64,000 nt of DNA from a virus, in IMG/VR virus record IMGVR_UViG_3300008267_000006, positions 1-64,000 of that record; one strand, given 5' to 3'. The position numbers and the translations under genes are program-made. The notes beneath the pieces were generated by a model. It had not been told where the DNA came from and did no database searches. It worked only from the letters and a program-made list of their open reading frames with translations. Position 1 is the first letter of the stretch, and the number at the start of each line of letters is the position of its first letter. Shown here in pieces: positions 1-7,942 of the stretch.

Positions 1-742
1 TATTAATTCCTTTTTCTGATGTTACTGCTTTGTAAAAAGATTTAAATATTCTATCTATTGAATTTATTAAAGGAATTCTTTGTTTTTTAGCCACAAAGAT
101 TGCTTGTTGCGCGTATGTTTCAATTTCATCTTTTTGATAACGCAAATATTTATCAATAAATTCTTTTTCTTTTTTTGGTAATTCATCATATTTTAATTTT
201 CTATTTGAATAATTAAATTTATATTTTTTAGTAAATCTTAGAAAATGTATTATTTCGTGATATAAAATAGCTTTTATTCTAAAAATAATTTTTTGATAAG
301 AAATTTTAAGTTGATGAAAATTAAAAATTTTATCTTTTAATTTTAAAATAATGAATACTTGTTTTTTTGAAGGCTTATAAAACCCATAAATAGAAGAGGC
401 ATCTGCATCTTTTTTAATCATTACTTTTATTAAACTTAAATCTTTCAATGCCTCGTTATCTTTTGCAGATGGCAAGCTGCTAATCGGAATATCAAAAGAG
501 TTCTCGCTAGAAACTAACTGTGGATTGCTTTTCAAATGATTAAATATTATATTAGAAGCTTCTTTGCTAACTGTTTGAACAAAGCTCCACTTTGATACCT
601 CCTCTTCAAGATGAGATTGTAATGGTATTTCATCTGGATGAAGTTGCTTTGATGCCTCATAGGGAAAACTATATTCTTTATTTTTTCTTTGAATAATTTT
701 TTGTACTTCTCTATTAGACTCTTTTATTCTTATTTTTAACAT
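1..742 (-). CDS. Partial HEXXH zinc-metalloprotein-like protein (C-terminus outside window)
   Basis: An open frame starts at the ATG at 740-742 and runs leftward off the window with no stop, about 247 codons. Residues near 155-165 read ILYHEIIHFLRF, a match to the HEXXH zinc-metallopeptidase motif, and about 40 residues on comes DEIETYAQQA, which could supply the third ligand. No signal peptide is seen. The start has no Shine-Dalgarno sequence; instead the element ACTATTTAT lies 3 bases upstream. Metal binding is inferred from the motif; it could be a protease or an inactive relative. The motif is seen directly, the family is not identified. Confidence 0.6.
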   Translation of the reverse strand, partial: MLKIRIKESNREVQKIIQRKNKEYSFPYEASKQLHPDEIPLQSHLEEEVSKWSFVQTVSKEASNIIFNHLKSNPQLVSSENSFDIPISSLPSAKDNEALKDLSLIKVMIKKDADASSIYGFYKPSKKQVFIILKLKDKIFNFHQLKISYQKIIFRIKAILYHEIIHFLRFTKKYKFNYSNRKLKYDELPKKEKEFIDKYLRYQKDEIETYAQQAIFVAKKQRIPLINSIDRIFKSFYKAVTSEKGIN

Positions 743-744
743 AC

Positions 745-754
745 CATAAATAGT
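745..754 (-). promoter_or_regulatory. Putative late promoter element ACTATTTATG
   Basis: The minus strand reads ACTATTTATG ending 3 bases before the ATG of the leftmost gene. It belongs to the recurrent intergenic set described for 9159, 13121, 32288, 50205, 55953 and others. It abuts a perfect 12-base palindrome GTTTATATAAAC at 753-764. Confidence 0.5.
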
Positions 755-770
755 TTATATAAACAGAAAC

Positions 771-790
771 GGGAGGCATTTCTGCCTCCC
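771..790 (-). terminator. Rho-independent terminator after hsp20
   Basis: An 8-bp GC-rich stem (GGGAGGCA / TGCCTCCC) with a 4-base loop lies 20 bases past the hsp20 stop. On the minus strand it is followed by GTTTCTGTTT, a modest T-rich tail. Confidence 0.7.
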
Positions 791-810
791 GCTATTAATA
801 CTTTAATTTA

Positions 811-1182
811 TTAATTAACTGAAACTGAGACTGATTTTTTAGGTAGTTTAACCCTACTCAGACGAACATTAAGAATTCCATTCTCAAGTTTAGCATCTAC
901 AGAATCAAGATCTATATCTTTTGACAAGCGCCAACTTAATTTAATTGGTTTTGAAAATACTGATTTAGATTTTGGCTCAATAGCAACTGTTAAAATATTT
1001 TCTTGAATATCTACTTTAACATCTTCCTTAGTAGCACCACATGCATACACTTCATATTTTATTTCATTTTCGTTATTTGTTGATGAGTAATGCAGAGTGT
1101 TTGGAATTGATGAGTATGAATAAACTGAATCAAACATCTCGTTTAGTGCCTTGTCTAGCTCTCTAATTGTTATCATTGACAT
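811..1182 (-). CDS. Small heat shock protein, Hsp20/alpha-crystallin family
   Basis: This 123-residue protein is an ATP-independent holdase chaperone of the Hsp20 family. The alpha-crystallin core spans about residues 38-115, with YEVYACGATKEDVKVDIQ and the typical C-terminal strand pattern LENGILNVRLSR (the G-x-L motif). Unlike many bacterial members it has almost no C-terminal tail with an IxI motif; it ends KKSVSVSVN. The start has a strong AAAGGAG site. Hsp20 genes are known from T4-like cyanophages, so it fits a T4-superfamily genome. It is followed by its own terminator and sits about 2.2 kb from groEL, with which it may cooperate in folding virion proteins (inference). Confidence 0.92.
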   Translation of the reverse strand: MSMITIRELDKALNEMFDSVYSYSSIPNTLHYSSTNNENEIKYEVYACGATKEDVKVDIQENILTVAIEPKSKSVFSKPIKLSWRLSKDIDLDSVDAKLENGILNVRLSRVKLPKKSVSVSVN

Positions 1183-1203
1183 ACTTTTCTCCTTTATAAT
1201 AAG

Positions 1204-1217
1204 GTGGCAATCGCCAC
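1204..1217 (-). terminator. Short hairpin, weak terminator candidate
   Basis: GTGGC / GCCAC stem with a 4-base loop lies between the 131-residue protein gene and hsp20. Only CTTATTAT follows on the minus strand, so termination is uncertain. Confidence 0.35.
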
Positions 1218-1254
1218 GACAATACTATAAACACTCAAAAATATATGTCAAGAG

Positions 1255-1650
1255 TTAATTTACTTCTGTGCTTAAATTATGTACTTCATACAGTATTCTT
1301 CTTTTTTCTTCCATCATTATATAAAATTTCTGCATTGCTTTCAGTTCTTCTTCGTCAAAAAGAACATCTTTAATGTTATTTTCTGTAGTAAACTTTATTT
1401 CTTCATCTGAAGGATTGTTTATCTTTTCATCTAAAAAAATTCTATACGAGTCAACTAATACAAAAGAATCCATGAGATCTGGTAGTGGACTTTCAGACCA
1501 AGAGTCAATTGGTATTTCTTTTGTTAGATCTTTAATTCTATCTGAAAGATAGAAATGAAAAGAATTAACTTCTCCGAGCACTTCTAGATATTTTTCAAAT
1601 ACAATTGTATAATATTGTACTTTTTTCTTTTGTTGTTTTTTTGGGGCCAT
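1255..1650 (-). CDS. Hypothetical protein, basic N-terminus
   Basis: I do not recognise this 131-residue protein. It begins with a lysine-rich stretch (MAPKKQQKKK) and continues as an acidic, mostly helical-looking sequence. An AAAGGA site precedes the ATG, and the upstream gene's stop touches this start, so the two genes are likely translated together. Confidence 0.7.
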   Translation of the reverse strand: MAPKKQQKKKVQYYTIVFEKYLEVLGEVNSFHFYLSDRIKDLTKEIPIDSWSESPLPDLMDSFVLVDSYRIFLDEKINNPSDEEIKFTTENNIKDVLFDEEELKAMQKFYIMMEEKRRILYEVHNLSTEVN

Positions 1651-2193
1651 TTACATCCTTTCACCTTCACCCCAAAAATTTTCATTAGTTCTCTCGTTTG
1701 TAGCTAACTCTACAACAGCAACTTCTTCACCGTCTTTTTGTATAAACTTAATTTCATTACTTACAAGAGTTAAGAATCCATATTTTGGAGTTGGTTCTTT
1801 TTTTTGATATTTTTTACGATCTTCTGAATTGTTTAGATATTTCACACACCCTTGAATAATCTCGACATCACTTTTCTTTAGTACTCTGTGCTCGTTAAAG
1901 TTGGCTTTCAGATAAGCAAGTACAACCCATTGTTTTGTACCAAGTCCTCTTATATTTGCTGGGGAAGTAGAATATCTACCATCACGATATTCATTTGATT
2001 TAACATGAGAATACTGCGGGATTCTAATAAATGAACACTCGATTTCACCAAAATCAGGTTTTCTAACCTCTTCTTTTATGTCTGTCTCTACTACAGATTG
2101 TGGCTCAGATATAATAAATACTGTTCCAGTTGATTCTTTGTTTTTTGGTGGTCTTCCAAGTCGCTTTCCATTTTTTGATAGCTTAATGTTCAT
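1651..2193 (-). CDS. Hypothetical protein with AT-hook-like motif
   Basis: This 180-residue protein is unrecognised. Residues 10-18 read KRLGRPPKN, close to the GRP core of AT-hook minor-groove DNA-binding motifs, so DNA binding is possible (inference). The rest shows no motif I know. The ATG follows a strong GGAGG site, and TAATG coupling links it to the preceding gene ending at 2193. Confidence 0.7.
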   Translation of the reverse strand: MNIKLSKNGKRLGRPPKNKESTGTVFIISEPQSVVETDIKEEVRKPDFGEIECSFIRIPQYSHVKSNEYRDGRYSTSPANIRGLGTKQWVVLAYLKANFNEHRVLKKSDVEIIQGCVKYLNNSEDRKKYQKKEPTPKYGFLTLVSNEIKFIQKDGEEVAVVELATNERTNENFWGEGERM

Positions 2194-2423
2194 TATTCCT
2201 CCAATTTTCTATATACATATTCTAATGATCCAATGATCGACATATCTTCGTTTATATTTCCACTAGAAAGTGTTATTAACGTAAATTTTTGTTCTTGTGG
2301 AAATCCTCTTGGCAGTCTACCAGAAATAAGCATTTCCAACATTTTAAGATCTTCTTTGAACTTTACTATAAAGTTCTTATTTACATAAATATCACAAATA
2401 TAAAACTCATTTTTTGGCTTCAT
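2193..2423 (-). CDS. Small hypothetical protein
   Basis: The open frame extends up to 2531, but that would overlap the upstream gene by 125 bases. The internal ATG at 2421-2423 (MKPKNEFYIC) leaves a 17-base overlap; ATGs at 2480 and 2489 are alternatives and none has a good ribosome site. The product (76 residues from 2423) has no recognised domain and its stop overlaps the next start as TAATG. Confidence 0.55.
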   Translation of the reverse strand: MKPKNEFYICDIYVNKNFIVKFKEDLKMLEMLISGRLPRGFPQEQKFTLITLSSGNINEDMSIIGSLEYVYRKLEE

Positions 2424-2697
2424 ACTGTTGTATGAGCTTGTTTGCTCCGCGATAGATACAAATTTTATTATTTTGCTCATATTCTGCATCTCTGATATTT
2501 GAATGATGAGTATATCTAATTTTATCTTCAAATATTACTTTAGAGTAATCTTCATCAAGTTCAAGCTGCTCTAAATAAATAGCTATCAAAGATTTAGAAA
2601 TCCTATCTCTAAATATAAGATTTTTTTCTTGGAGTTCAAATAACTCCGCATCTTGGGCTAATCTTATTGTATTACCCTTGTTCATCTGTTGCGTCAT
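2407..2697 (-). CDS. Hypothetical protein
   Basis: A 96-residue mixed-charge protein with no recognised domain. It overlaps the genes on both sides by a few to about 26 bases, typical of a tightly packed early phage operon. Confidence 0.6.
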   Translation of the reverse strand: MTQQMNKGNTIRLAQDAELFELQEKNLIFRDRISKSLIAIYLEQLELDEDYSKVIFEDKIRYTHHSNIRDAEYEQNNKICIYRGANKLIQQYEAKK

Positions 2698-2983
2698 TTA
2701 TCTGCTTCTCTTCTTTCTTTTCCATGCTATATTGGAAGCTTATGTACCCTTTAAGAGTACTATAGCAGTCTTCGATATTTAAGTCAACAAGTGACAATTT
2801 TTGTCTAATTTCATCAAGTTTTTCGAGTTGATAAAGCAGATCATTTTTAGCCGCGACATCTCTAGAGCAATAGTCTAAATCTTCAGATAAAGAATTTAGT
2901 ACATTAGAATTTTCAGATAGGATGTCTCTAATTCTTTCTGGAATGGAATTGATTGGAACCGTGATCATCATTTTTGCGTTCAT
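2672..2983 (-). CDS. Hypothetical helical protein
   Basis: The start is placed at the ATG at 2981-2983 (MNAKMMITVP) because it follows GGAGGGTAT; the frame opens further upstream in a terminator and is not used. The 103-residue product is rich in Leu, Glu and Asp and probably forms a helical coil around residues 20-75. Function unknown. Confidence 0.65.
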   Translation of the reverse strand: MNAKMMITVPINSIPERIRDILSENSNVLNSLSEDLDYCSRDVAAKNDLLYQLEKLDEIRQKLSLVDLNIEDCYSTLKGYISFQYSMEKKEEKQINDATDEQG

Positions 2984-2993
2984 ATACCCTCCA

Positions 2994-3019
2994 AATAAAA
3001 TGGGACGCATAGCGTCCCA
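2994..3019 (-). terminator. Terminator overlapping the next ribosome site
   Basis: Stem TGGGACGC / GCGTCCCA with a 3-base loop, followed on the minus strand by TTTTATTTGGAGGG. The U-tract runs straight into the Shine-Dalgarno of the 103-residue protein gene, so termination and translation signals are merged. Confidence 0.75.
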
Positions 3020-3044
3020 TAGTATAACACAGATTCTATGTGCT

Positions 3045-3371
3045 TTAATTGCTAATTAATTTATAAATTGCTTGAACTATTAAACCAGAAGTTATAGTAA
3101 CCATAGTCCATAATATTCTAGAGCTTGACTCTTGATGCCTTTTTAATAAAACTATATCTGTTAGTAAATCTTGTGGTATTTTTTGTTCAAGTATGGTAAT
3201 TCTTTTTTCTTGATTACCAAGATTATTCGTTAATGATTCAACTGTTTTTTCTAACTTTTCCATACTATCCTGTATTTGATCCATTTTATACACAATAGTT
3301 TGCGAATTAACTTTTAATTCATTTAATGAATCATTTAATTCTTTTGCGGCGTCATCTGATAGTTGAATCAT
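3045..3371 (-). CDS. Coiled-coil protein with C-terminal membrane anchor
   Basis: A 108-residue protein with a long heptad-like segment (about residues 8-70, SLNELKVNSQ ... KRITILEQKI) and one hydrophobic C-terminal helix (about 87-106, WTMVTITSGLIVQAIYKLI). This architecture resembles XhlA-type holin-associated proteins and other phage membrane coiled coils, but there is no lysis gene next to it, so the role is open. A good AAAGGAT site precedes the ATG and a terminator follows. Confidence 0.65.
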   Translation of the reverse strand: MIQLSDDAAKELNDSLNELKVNSQTIVYKMDQIQDSMEKLEKTVESLTNNLGNQEKRITILEQKIPQDLLTDIVLLKRHQESSSRILWTMVTITSGLIVQAIYKLISN

Positions 3372-3382
3372 ATCCTTTTTTA

Positions 3383-3430
3383 CCTATGCTAATATATATA
3401 ATTAGTTTTAATTTTCAATAATAGCATAGG
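3383..3430 (-). repeat. Inverted repeat spanning the groEL 3' end
   Basis: CCTATGCTA at 3383-3391 pairs with TAGCATAGG at 3422-3430, with a smaller palindrome between. It covers the groEL stop codon but has no U-tract, so it may be a 3' mRNA structure rather than a terminator. Confidence 0.35.
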
Positions 3431-4976
3431 AAGTAGTTAATAAAGTTGACGCTGCGGAAACTGCATTTTGCAATGCACATCTGGTGACCTTTGCGGGATC
3501 AACAATACCCTCTTCGTACATATTTACATATTTACCCGTAGCAAAATTATAGCCTTGTTCTTGTGTACAATTCACTATAATTTCGTTGATAATCATATCT
3601 GGCTTGTCTCCACAATTTTCTGACAGTTTTCTAATTGGCTCCAGACAGGCTTTTTTAATAATTTCAGCACCAAACATCTGATCTTCATTTTCAGTTTCTA
3701 CATCTAGATCTTGAACAATTCTTAGCAATCCAATTCCACCACCTGGTAGGATTCCTTCTTGCTGGGCACTTTTAACAGCTTCAAGTGCATCTTCTATGCG
3801 GTGCTTTCGCTCAATCATATCTACTTCAGTAGAGCCACCAACTCTTATGATGGCAACACCAGATGCAAGTCTGGTTATTCTCTCTTGGATTCTTTCACAT
3901 TCTGCTAAATCTTCAGTTTGTGTTATTTCAACTTTAAGTTGATCTATGTGTTTTTGAACGCTTTCGTAGTTTGAAGAACCACCAACGATAGTTGTTATGT
4001 TTTTTAGTGATTCAACTGTTTTTGCAAGACCTAGTTGATCTCTTTTTACTTGTTCAAGAGTCATACCGTTATCACGGCTAATAAAAGTTGCACCAACAGA
4101 AAGAGCTAGATCTTTTAATATATTTCTACGCTCCTCTCCATATCTTGGCGCTCTTACAGCAGCTACTTTCATGCTACCTCTAACAGCGTTAAGAATAATA
4201 GCAGCGAGCGCTTGTCCTTCAACACTATCAGCAAATATAATAAGAGGCTTATTTTCTCTAGCAACTATAGATAGGATAGGCATAATGCTATCGACAGAAC
4301 TAATGTTATGATCGGTAACAAGAACTAAGGCACCATCATGGCGCATACAATTGCGCCTGTCATCAGTAATAAACTCTGGCGAAACATAGCCGGAATCAAT
4401 CTGGAAGCCCTCGACAATATCAAGAGAAGTATCAACAGATCTACCGTTCTCAATAGTGATAGCCCCGTCTTTGCCAACTCTGTCAACGGCTGTTGCAATG
4501 AGTTTTGCAATGTTTTTATCTCCATTGGAAGATATCAAAGCAACGTGTTCAATATCTTCTAAGCTTGTAATTGGTTTAGATATCTTTTCTATCTCTCCAA
4601 CTATTTGTTCGCAAGCTTTATCCATGCCTCTTTTAAGTTCTACTGGACTTGCACCTGCAACTATATATTTCTGTGCTTGATTTACAATTGCTCTCGCTAG
4701 AACTGTTGCAGTTGTTGTACCATCTCCAGCTTGTGTTGCAGTCACAGCTGAAACTTGTTTAATAATTTGAGCACCAGCGTTCTCAAATGGATCATCTAAT
4801 TCTACAAAAGATGCAACAGTTACTCCGTCTTTAGTTACAAAAGGCGCTCGCCCTTTTGGGTGAATAATAACATTACGCCCTTTTGGACCAAGAGTTGTGC
4901 TTACAGCATCGGCTAATTTATTTACTCCATTAATAATTTTTGAATTAAGAGAATTACCGTTATCATAAACTTTCAC
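3408..4976 (-). CDS. groEL: Chaperonin GroEL (Hsp60)
   Basis: This 522-residue group I chaperonin would form the ATP-driven folding ring. ATP-site residues are kept: D50 (VTKDGV), AGDGTTT with D85, and D396 (RIEDAL), matching E. coli D52, D87 and D398. The apical hydrophobic groove is mostly kept, but at the place of E. coli Tyr203 it has Glu201 (GYVSPEF). The Gly-Gly-Met tail is missing and the protein ends at STLLTTSYAIIEN. Translation appears to start at a GTG after GGTGG. No groES lies next to it; a divergent candidate is at 24094-24381. Family assignment is certain; use for virion proteins is inferred from other phage chaperonins. Confidence 0.97.
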   Translation of the reverse strand: MKVYDNGNSLNSKIINGVNKLADAVSTTLGPKGRNVIIHPKGRAPFVTKDGVTVASFVELDDPFENAGAQIIKQVSAVTATQAGDGTTTATVLARAIVNQAQKYIVAGASPVELKRGMDKACEQIVGEIEKISKPITSLEDIEHVALISSNGDKNIAKLIATAVDRVGKDGAITIENGRSVDTSLDIVEGFQIDSGYVSPEFITDDRRNCMRHDGALVLVTDHNISSVDSIMPILSIVARENKPLIIFADSVEGQALAAIILNAVRGSMKVAAVRAPRYGEERRNILKDLALSVGATFISRDNGMTLEQVKRDQLGLAKTVESLKNITTIVGGSSNYESVQKHIDQLKVEITQTEDLAECERIQERITRLASGVAIIRVGGSTEVDMIERKHRIEDALEAVKSAQQEGILPGGGIGLLRIVQDLDVETENEDQMFGAEIIKKACLEPIRKLSENCGDKPDMIINEIIVNCTQEQGYNFATGKYVNMYEEGIVDPAKVTRCALQNAVSAASTLLTTSYAIIEN

Positions 4977-4993
4977 GAAACCACCAAACCTTT

Positions 4994-6229
4994 CTATCTT
5001 GTTTTAATTTTTAAATCTTCACGATTGGATGATAACATATTTGAATGAAACTTTAAACCATGAATAGTTAGTTCATCCATTCCTGGAATCTCTATTATGA
5101 TTCTTGCACCGTCTGTTTTGACCAGATCTTTTTTAGATATACCAGAAAGTTTTATTTTTTGTATGTCTGGTTTTTCTTCACTTTTTTCTTCTAATCTAAT
5201 ACCATCTACATCAGAAGTTAAAACTAAAAGCTTTTCATAATTTTCTTCTTCTTTGGTTCCATTGTGAGCTTCATTCACCATCGCAACTAACTGTTTAAGT
5301 TTCATTTTACGAAGATTATCGACAAACACTTGTCGTAGTTTTGCATATACTTCTTCCATTGCTTCTTTGTAAATGTCACTTTTGCTTTCTTTTGCTTTTG
5401 TCATCCATCCAGGTGGCTCTAAATCTTCTACGGATCCATTAAAAGATCTACCCAATTTCTTAGCAAATATTTGTCTACCAATTAGCCACCAAGGTCTTCC
5501 GTTTGGACTATTAACAAGTGTGTCCTCTTGTTCATCTCCGTAGCCAAGATTTTTATTATAAGTAAATCTTACTTCTCGGCCTTTTTCTGTTACAAGCTTT
5601 ATAGAAAGTCCATATGTGTGTCCGTCGAGTGTAGTTAGAATAAGGTCAGCTTTAGAGTTACGACTACCTTCTGACCTTGCTTTTATAATTTTACCTATTT
5701 TATTATCTATAAGTTTTTTACCTTTTAGAGCAGTTAACAATACACTAGAGAAATCAGTTTTTAACTTTTGTTTAATTTGTTTAACAGATGCTTCTGGAGG
5801 AAGATCTAATCTATTTTTTAATTCTGGTGTTACTTTTTTTGTTAAGAGTAACGCCATGATGTGCTCTAGAGCCAAACCCTCTCTAGAGCCTATATCATAT
5901 TTATATACAATATATACGCGGCCAGATCCATCTTTATATTCTACAACTGTGCATTCAATAGAAGAGTCAAATTTTGGTATTAATTTATCTACAATCGTTA
6001 CTGATGAATTTTTTAAAGATGATTTAACTTTTTTTCTAGCCGATTCTATATTTTCTTTATCTTCACATCTTACAACTATTGCTCTATCTAATTTATTAGA
6101 CGGCGTTACAGAAATTATTCCGTTTTTAGATACAAGTTTAGAAGTTCTTGTTTTAACATAAGATATTAATTTATCTTCATTGTCTAGTTGTTCTTCTACT
6201 TGTTTTTTTATAAATTCTAAAATACTCAT
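4994..6229 (-). CDS. Putative PD-(D/E)XK nuclease-like protein
   Basis: A 411-residue protein. Its middle holds a pattern like the PD-(D/E)XK nuclease fold: a helix with E122 (ALEHIMALLL), then D195 in KADLILTT, then GLSIK with K211. The C-terminal part (about 345-400) looks like a separate beta-rich domain. The N-terminal 90 residues also look like an independent domain. Nuclease activity is inferred from the spacing of these residues alone. It lies between clpP and groEL and has only a weak ribosome site. It could instead be a structural or DNA-end-binding protein. Confidence 0.5.
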   Translation of the reverse strand: MSILEFIKKQVEEQLDNEDKLISYVKTRTSKLVSKNGIISVTPSNKLDRAIVVRCEDKENIESARKKVKSSLKNSSVTIVDKLIPKFDSSIECTVVEYKDGSGRVYIVYKYDIGSREGLALEHIMALLLTKKVTPELKNRLDLPPEASVKQIKQKLKTDFSSVLLTALKGKKLIDNKIGKIIKARSEGSRNSKADLILTTLDGHTYGLSIKLVTEKGREVRFTYNKNLGYGDEQEDTLVNSPNGRPWWLIGRQIFAKKLGRSFNGSVEDLEPPGWMTKAKESKSDIYKEAMEEVYAKLRQVFVDNLRKMKLKQLVAMVNEAHNGTKEEENYEKLLVLTSDVDGIRLEEKSEEKPDIQKIKLSGISKKDLVKTDGARIIIEIPGMDELTIHGLKFHSNMLSSNREDLKIKTR

Positions 6230-6279
6230 TTTATATTAATTTGTTTGTCTGTTTATATCGATATATCTACTATTATAGT

Positions 6280-6939
6280 TTAAATTACCTCATCTGCAAT
6301 TCCATACTTAACAGCCTCTTCCGCTGATAAATAGATGTTAACATGCTTTTCAAGCAATTTATTCATGGTGGCTTTAGTTAATTTTGTTTCAGCAATAAGT
6401 GAATTAACGTATGTCTCTTGTGTCCAACGAATTTCACTCATTTCGTTTTCAAGGCTGTGGATTGGACCTTGATTACCGCCAATAACTGAATGGATCATAA
6501 CACGACAATTGCGACCAATCTTACGCTTACCTTTAGTACCAGCGGCAAGTAAAAGAACACCAGCGCTCATAACTTTTCCTACCCCGATTGTGCTAATTTC
6601 ACAATCTTTACGAATCATACGCATCACATCATAAATCGCAAACATATCTGAAGCTGATCCACCATGTGTACTAAGATAAAATTCGAGAGGTTCATATTCA
6701 GGTAATTTAGTACCCTTCTTAGGCTTTTTAGCTTGTTCATCGCCATGTTCAATTTTTCCATATTGTCGTAATGTAATCATACCTTGAATTACTTGTGCAG
6801 CCTTTTCTTCATCTACGTCGCCTATTAGGCCAATTGTTCTAAGAGGAGCAACTTGTGGCTCTTGAGGAAGCATAATAATTTGTGGTGATAGTTCTTCCTC
6901 TTCGTTGAGTTCTTGTGGTTTAAAATTATTCTTTCGCAT
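6280..6939 (-). CDS. clpP: ClpP-family serine protease (S14)
   Basis: This 219-residue protein has the ClpP core after a phage-specific N-terminal extension of about 30 residues and a Lys-rich insert near 60-80. The nucleophile is S125 in GKVMSAGVLLLAAG and the base is H150 in RVMIHSVIGG. At the usual third residue (E. coli Asp171) the aligned residue is E197 in KLLEKHVNIYLSA. ClpP normally forms a tetradecamer fed by Clp ATPases; no ClpX or ClpA is in this window, so it would need host partners or act alone. Some phages use ClpP-like proteins as prohead proteases, but this gene is 46 kb from the capsid genes. Confidence 0.93.
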   Translation of the reverse strand: MRKNNFKPQELNEEEELSPQIIMLPQEPQVAPLRTIGLIGDVDEEKAAQVIQGMITLRQYGKIEHGDEQAKKPKKGTKLPEYEPLEFYLSTHGGSASDMFAIYDVMRMIRKDCEISTIGVGKVMSAGVLLLAAGTKGKRKIGRNCRVMIHSVIGGNQGPIHSLENEMSEIRWTQETYVNSLIAETKLTKATMNKLLEKHVNIYLSAEEAVKYGIADEVI

Positions 6940-7252
6940 AAGTTGTCCTTTTCTTTCTTGTTTTACAAGAATGTTGTATTACTTTCTGCTTTCCAGCTCT
7001 ATACTTGTATTCTAGCAGCTTCACTGGGCATTTTTTAGCCCATTCTTTCCATTCTTTTTCTGAATCAAACCTTTTATTTAAAATCAATAATTTTGAATCA
7101 GACTTTATATTCCAGCCATGTGAAACAATTTTCCAATCATCAAATAATTTAGAAATAACACCATTATCTCCATGTTTTATATTTGATATCTGCACTACAT
7201 AAACATATTCTTCGTGTTGGTCACTTCTCCAGGCAGATAAATTTAGATTCAT
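6926..7252 (-). CDS. Hypothetical protein
   Basis: A 108-residue protein with many Trp and Lys residues and a basic C-terminus (CKTRKKRTTY). No family recognised. It has a GAGG site, overlaps clpP by 14 bases and is coupled by ATGA to the gene upstream. Confidence 0.65.
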   Translation of the reverse strand: MNLNLSAWRSDQHEEYVYVVQISNIKHGDNGVISKLFDDWKIVSHGWNIKSDSKLLILNKRFDSEKEWKEWAKKCPVKLLEYKYRAGKQKVIQHSCKTRKKRTTYAKE

Positions 7253-7485
7253 TTTTTACCTCTTGTTATCTTTACCACACCCTTCTCCCAATATAAAGTT
7301 ATTTCTGAATTTATGTGTCTTTTTACTAGGTCGAGGTAATAAGCAAGAACTTCTCTTTCCTTATAGTGTACATATGCCCAATTTAAAACGGATATTCCTA
7401 CAAAAAATCTCTCTGAAAGTATAAGATTATCTTTTACTTTTATATATTCTTCTAATAACTTTCTAATCTCTCTTTCTGGATTCAT
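7249..7485 (-). CDS. Small hypothetical protein
   Basis: A 78-residue helical protein without a ribosome site of its own; the start lies 23 bases inside the upstream gene, so translation is probably coupled. No domain recognised. Confidence 0.6.
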   Translation of the reverse strand: MNPEREIRKLLEEYIKVKDNLILSERFFVGISVLNWAYVHYKEREVLAYYLDLVKRHINSEITLYWEKGVVKITRGKK

Positions 7486-7852
7486 GTTGTTTTTTTAGTA
7501 GATTTGCTGTTGTTTCTACTCTTTTAATTAGTTCGCTCCAAGAACTATAAGACAAACTATATCCAAGTGTTTTTGTTAAATTTTTAACCCATTCATCGCC
7601 AAAACTATTAAACTTTTCTTCTAGCTTCTCTTTGACTTGTTTATATTCTTCCATATATTTTGGATCTTCTTCGGAAGCTCTTTCATAAACTATTTCTAGC
7701 ATTTGCAACATATGATGCTTTAATTGTTCAAAGTGAATAGCACCTTCAATAAATTGAATCTCCAGATCTCTAGATTTTTTTCTAAAAATTACAGACACAA
7801 CAAAATTAAAAACAAAATAACCAACAAAAAATAGTATGACAGCTTTCAACAT
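7463..7852 (-). CDS. Membrane-anchored helical protein
   Basis: A 129-residue protein with an N-terminal transmembrane helix (about residues 3-22, LKAVILFFVGYFVFNFVVSV), a short basic stretch (RKKSR) and a long charged helical domain. The topology suggests an inner-membrane protein with a cytoplasmic helix bundle. AGAGG site before the ATG. Function unknown. Confidence 0.65.
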   Translation of the reverse strand: MLKAVILFFVGYFVFNFVVSVIFRKKSRDLEIQFIEGAIHFEQLKHHMLQMLEIVYERASEEDPKYMEEYKQVKEKLEEKFNSFGDEWVKNLTKTLGYSLSYSSWSELIKRVETTANLLKKQHESRKRD

Positions 7853-7887
7853 TCATCACCTCTGAGAGTATAGTACCAAAAATAAAA

Positions 7888-7923
7888 TTCCCCGTCAAGC
7901 GTTTTTAAATGCCTGACGGGGAA
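7888..7923 (-). terminator. Terminator after the 88-residue LTKKQLK protein
   Basis: A 10-bp stem (TTCCCCGTCA / TGACGGGGAA) with a 16-base loop just past the stop at 7943, followed by TTTTATTTTT on the minus strand. Confidence 0.8.
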
Positions 7924-7942
7924 TTAAATTATAAGAAATTTA

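Noticed and set aside
2424-2531. N-terminal extension of the small protein at 2193
   Set aside because: It would overlap the upstream gene by 125 bases with no ribosome site at the upstream ATGs; a shorter start is preferred but not proven.
5616-6161. 181-codon open frame on the plus strand
   Set aside because: It lies wholly inside the minus-strand 411-residue gene, has no ribosome site and no recognisable protein pattern.
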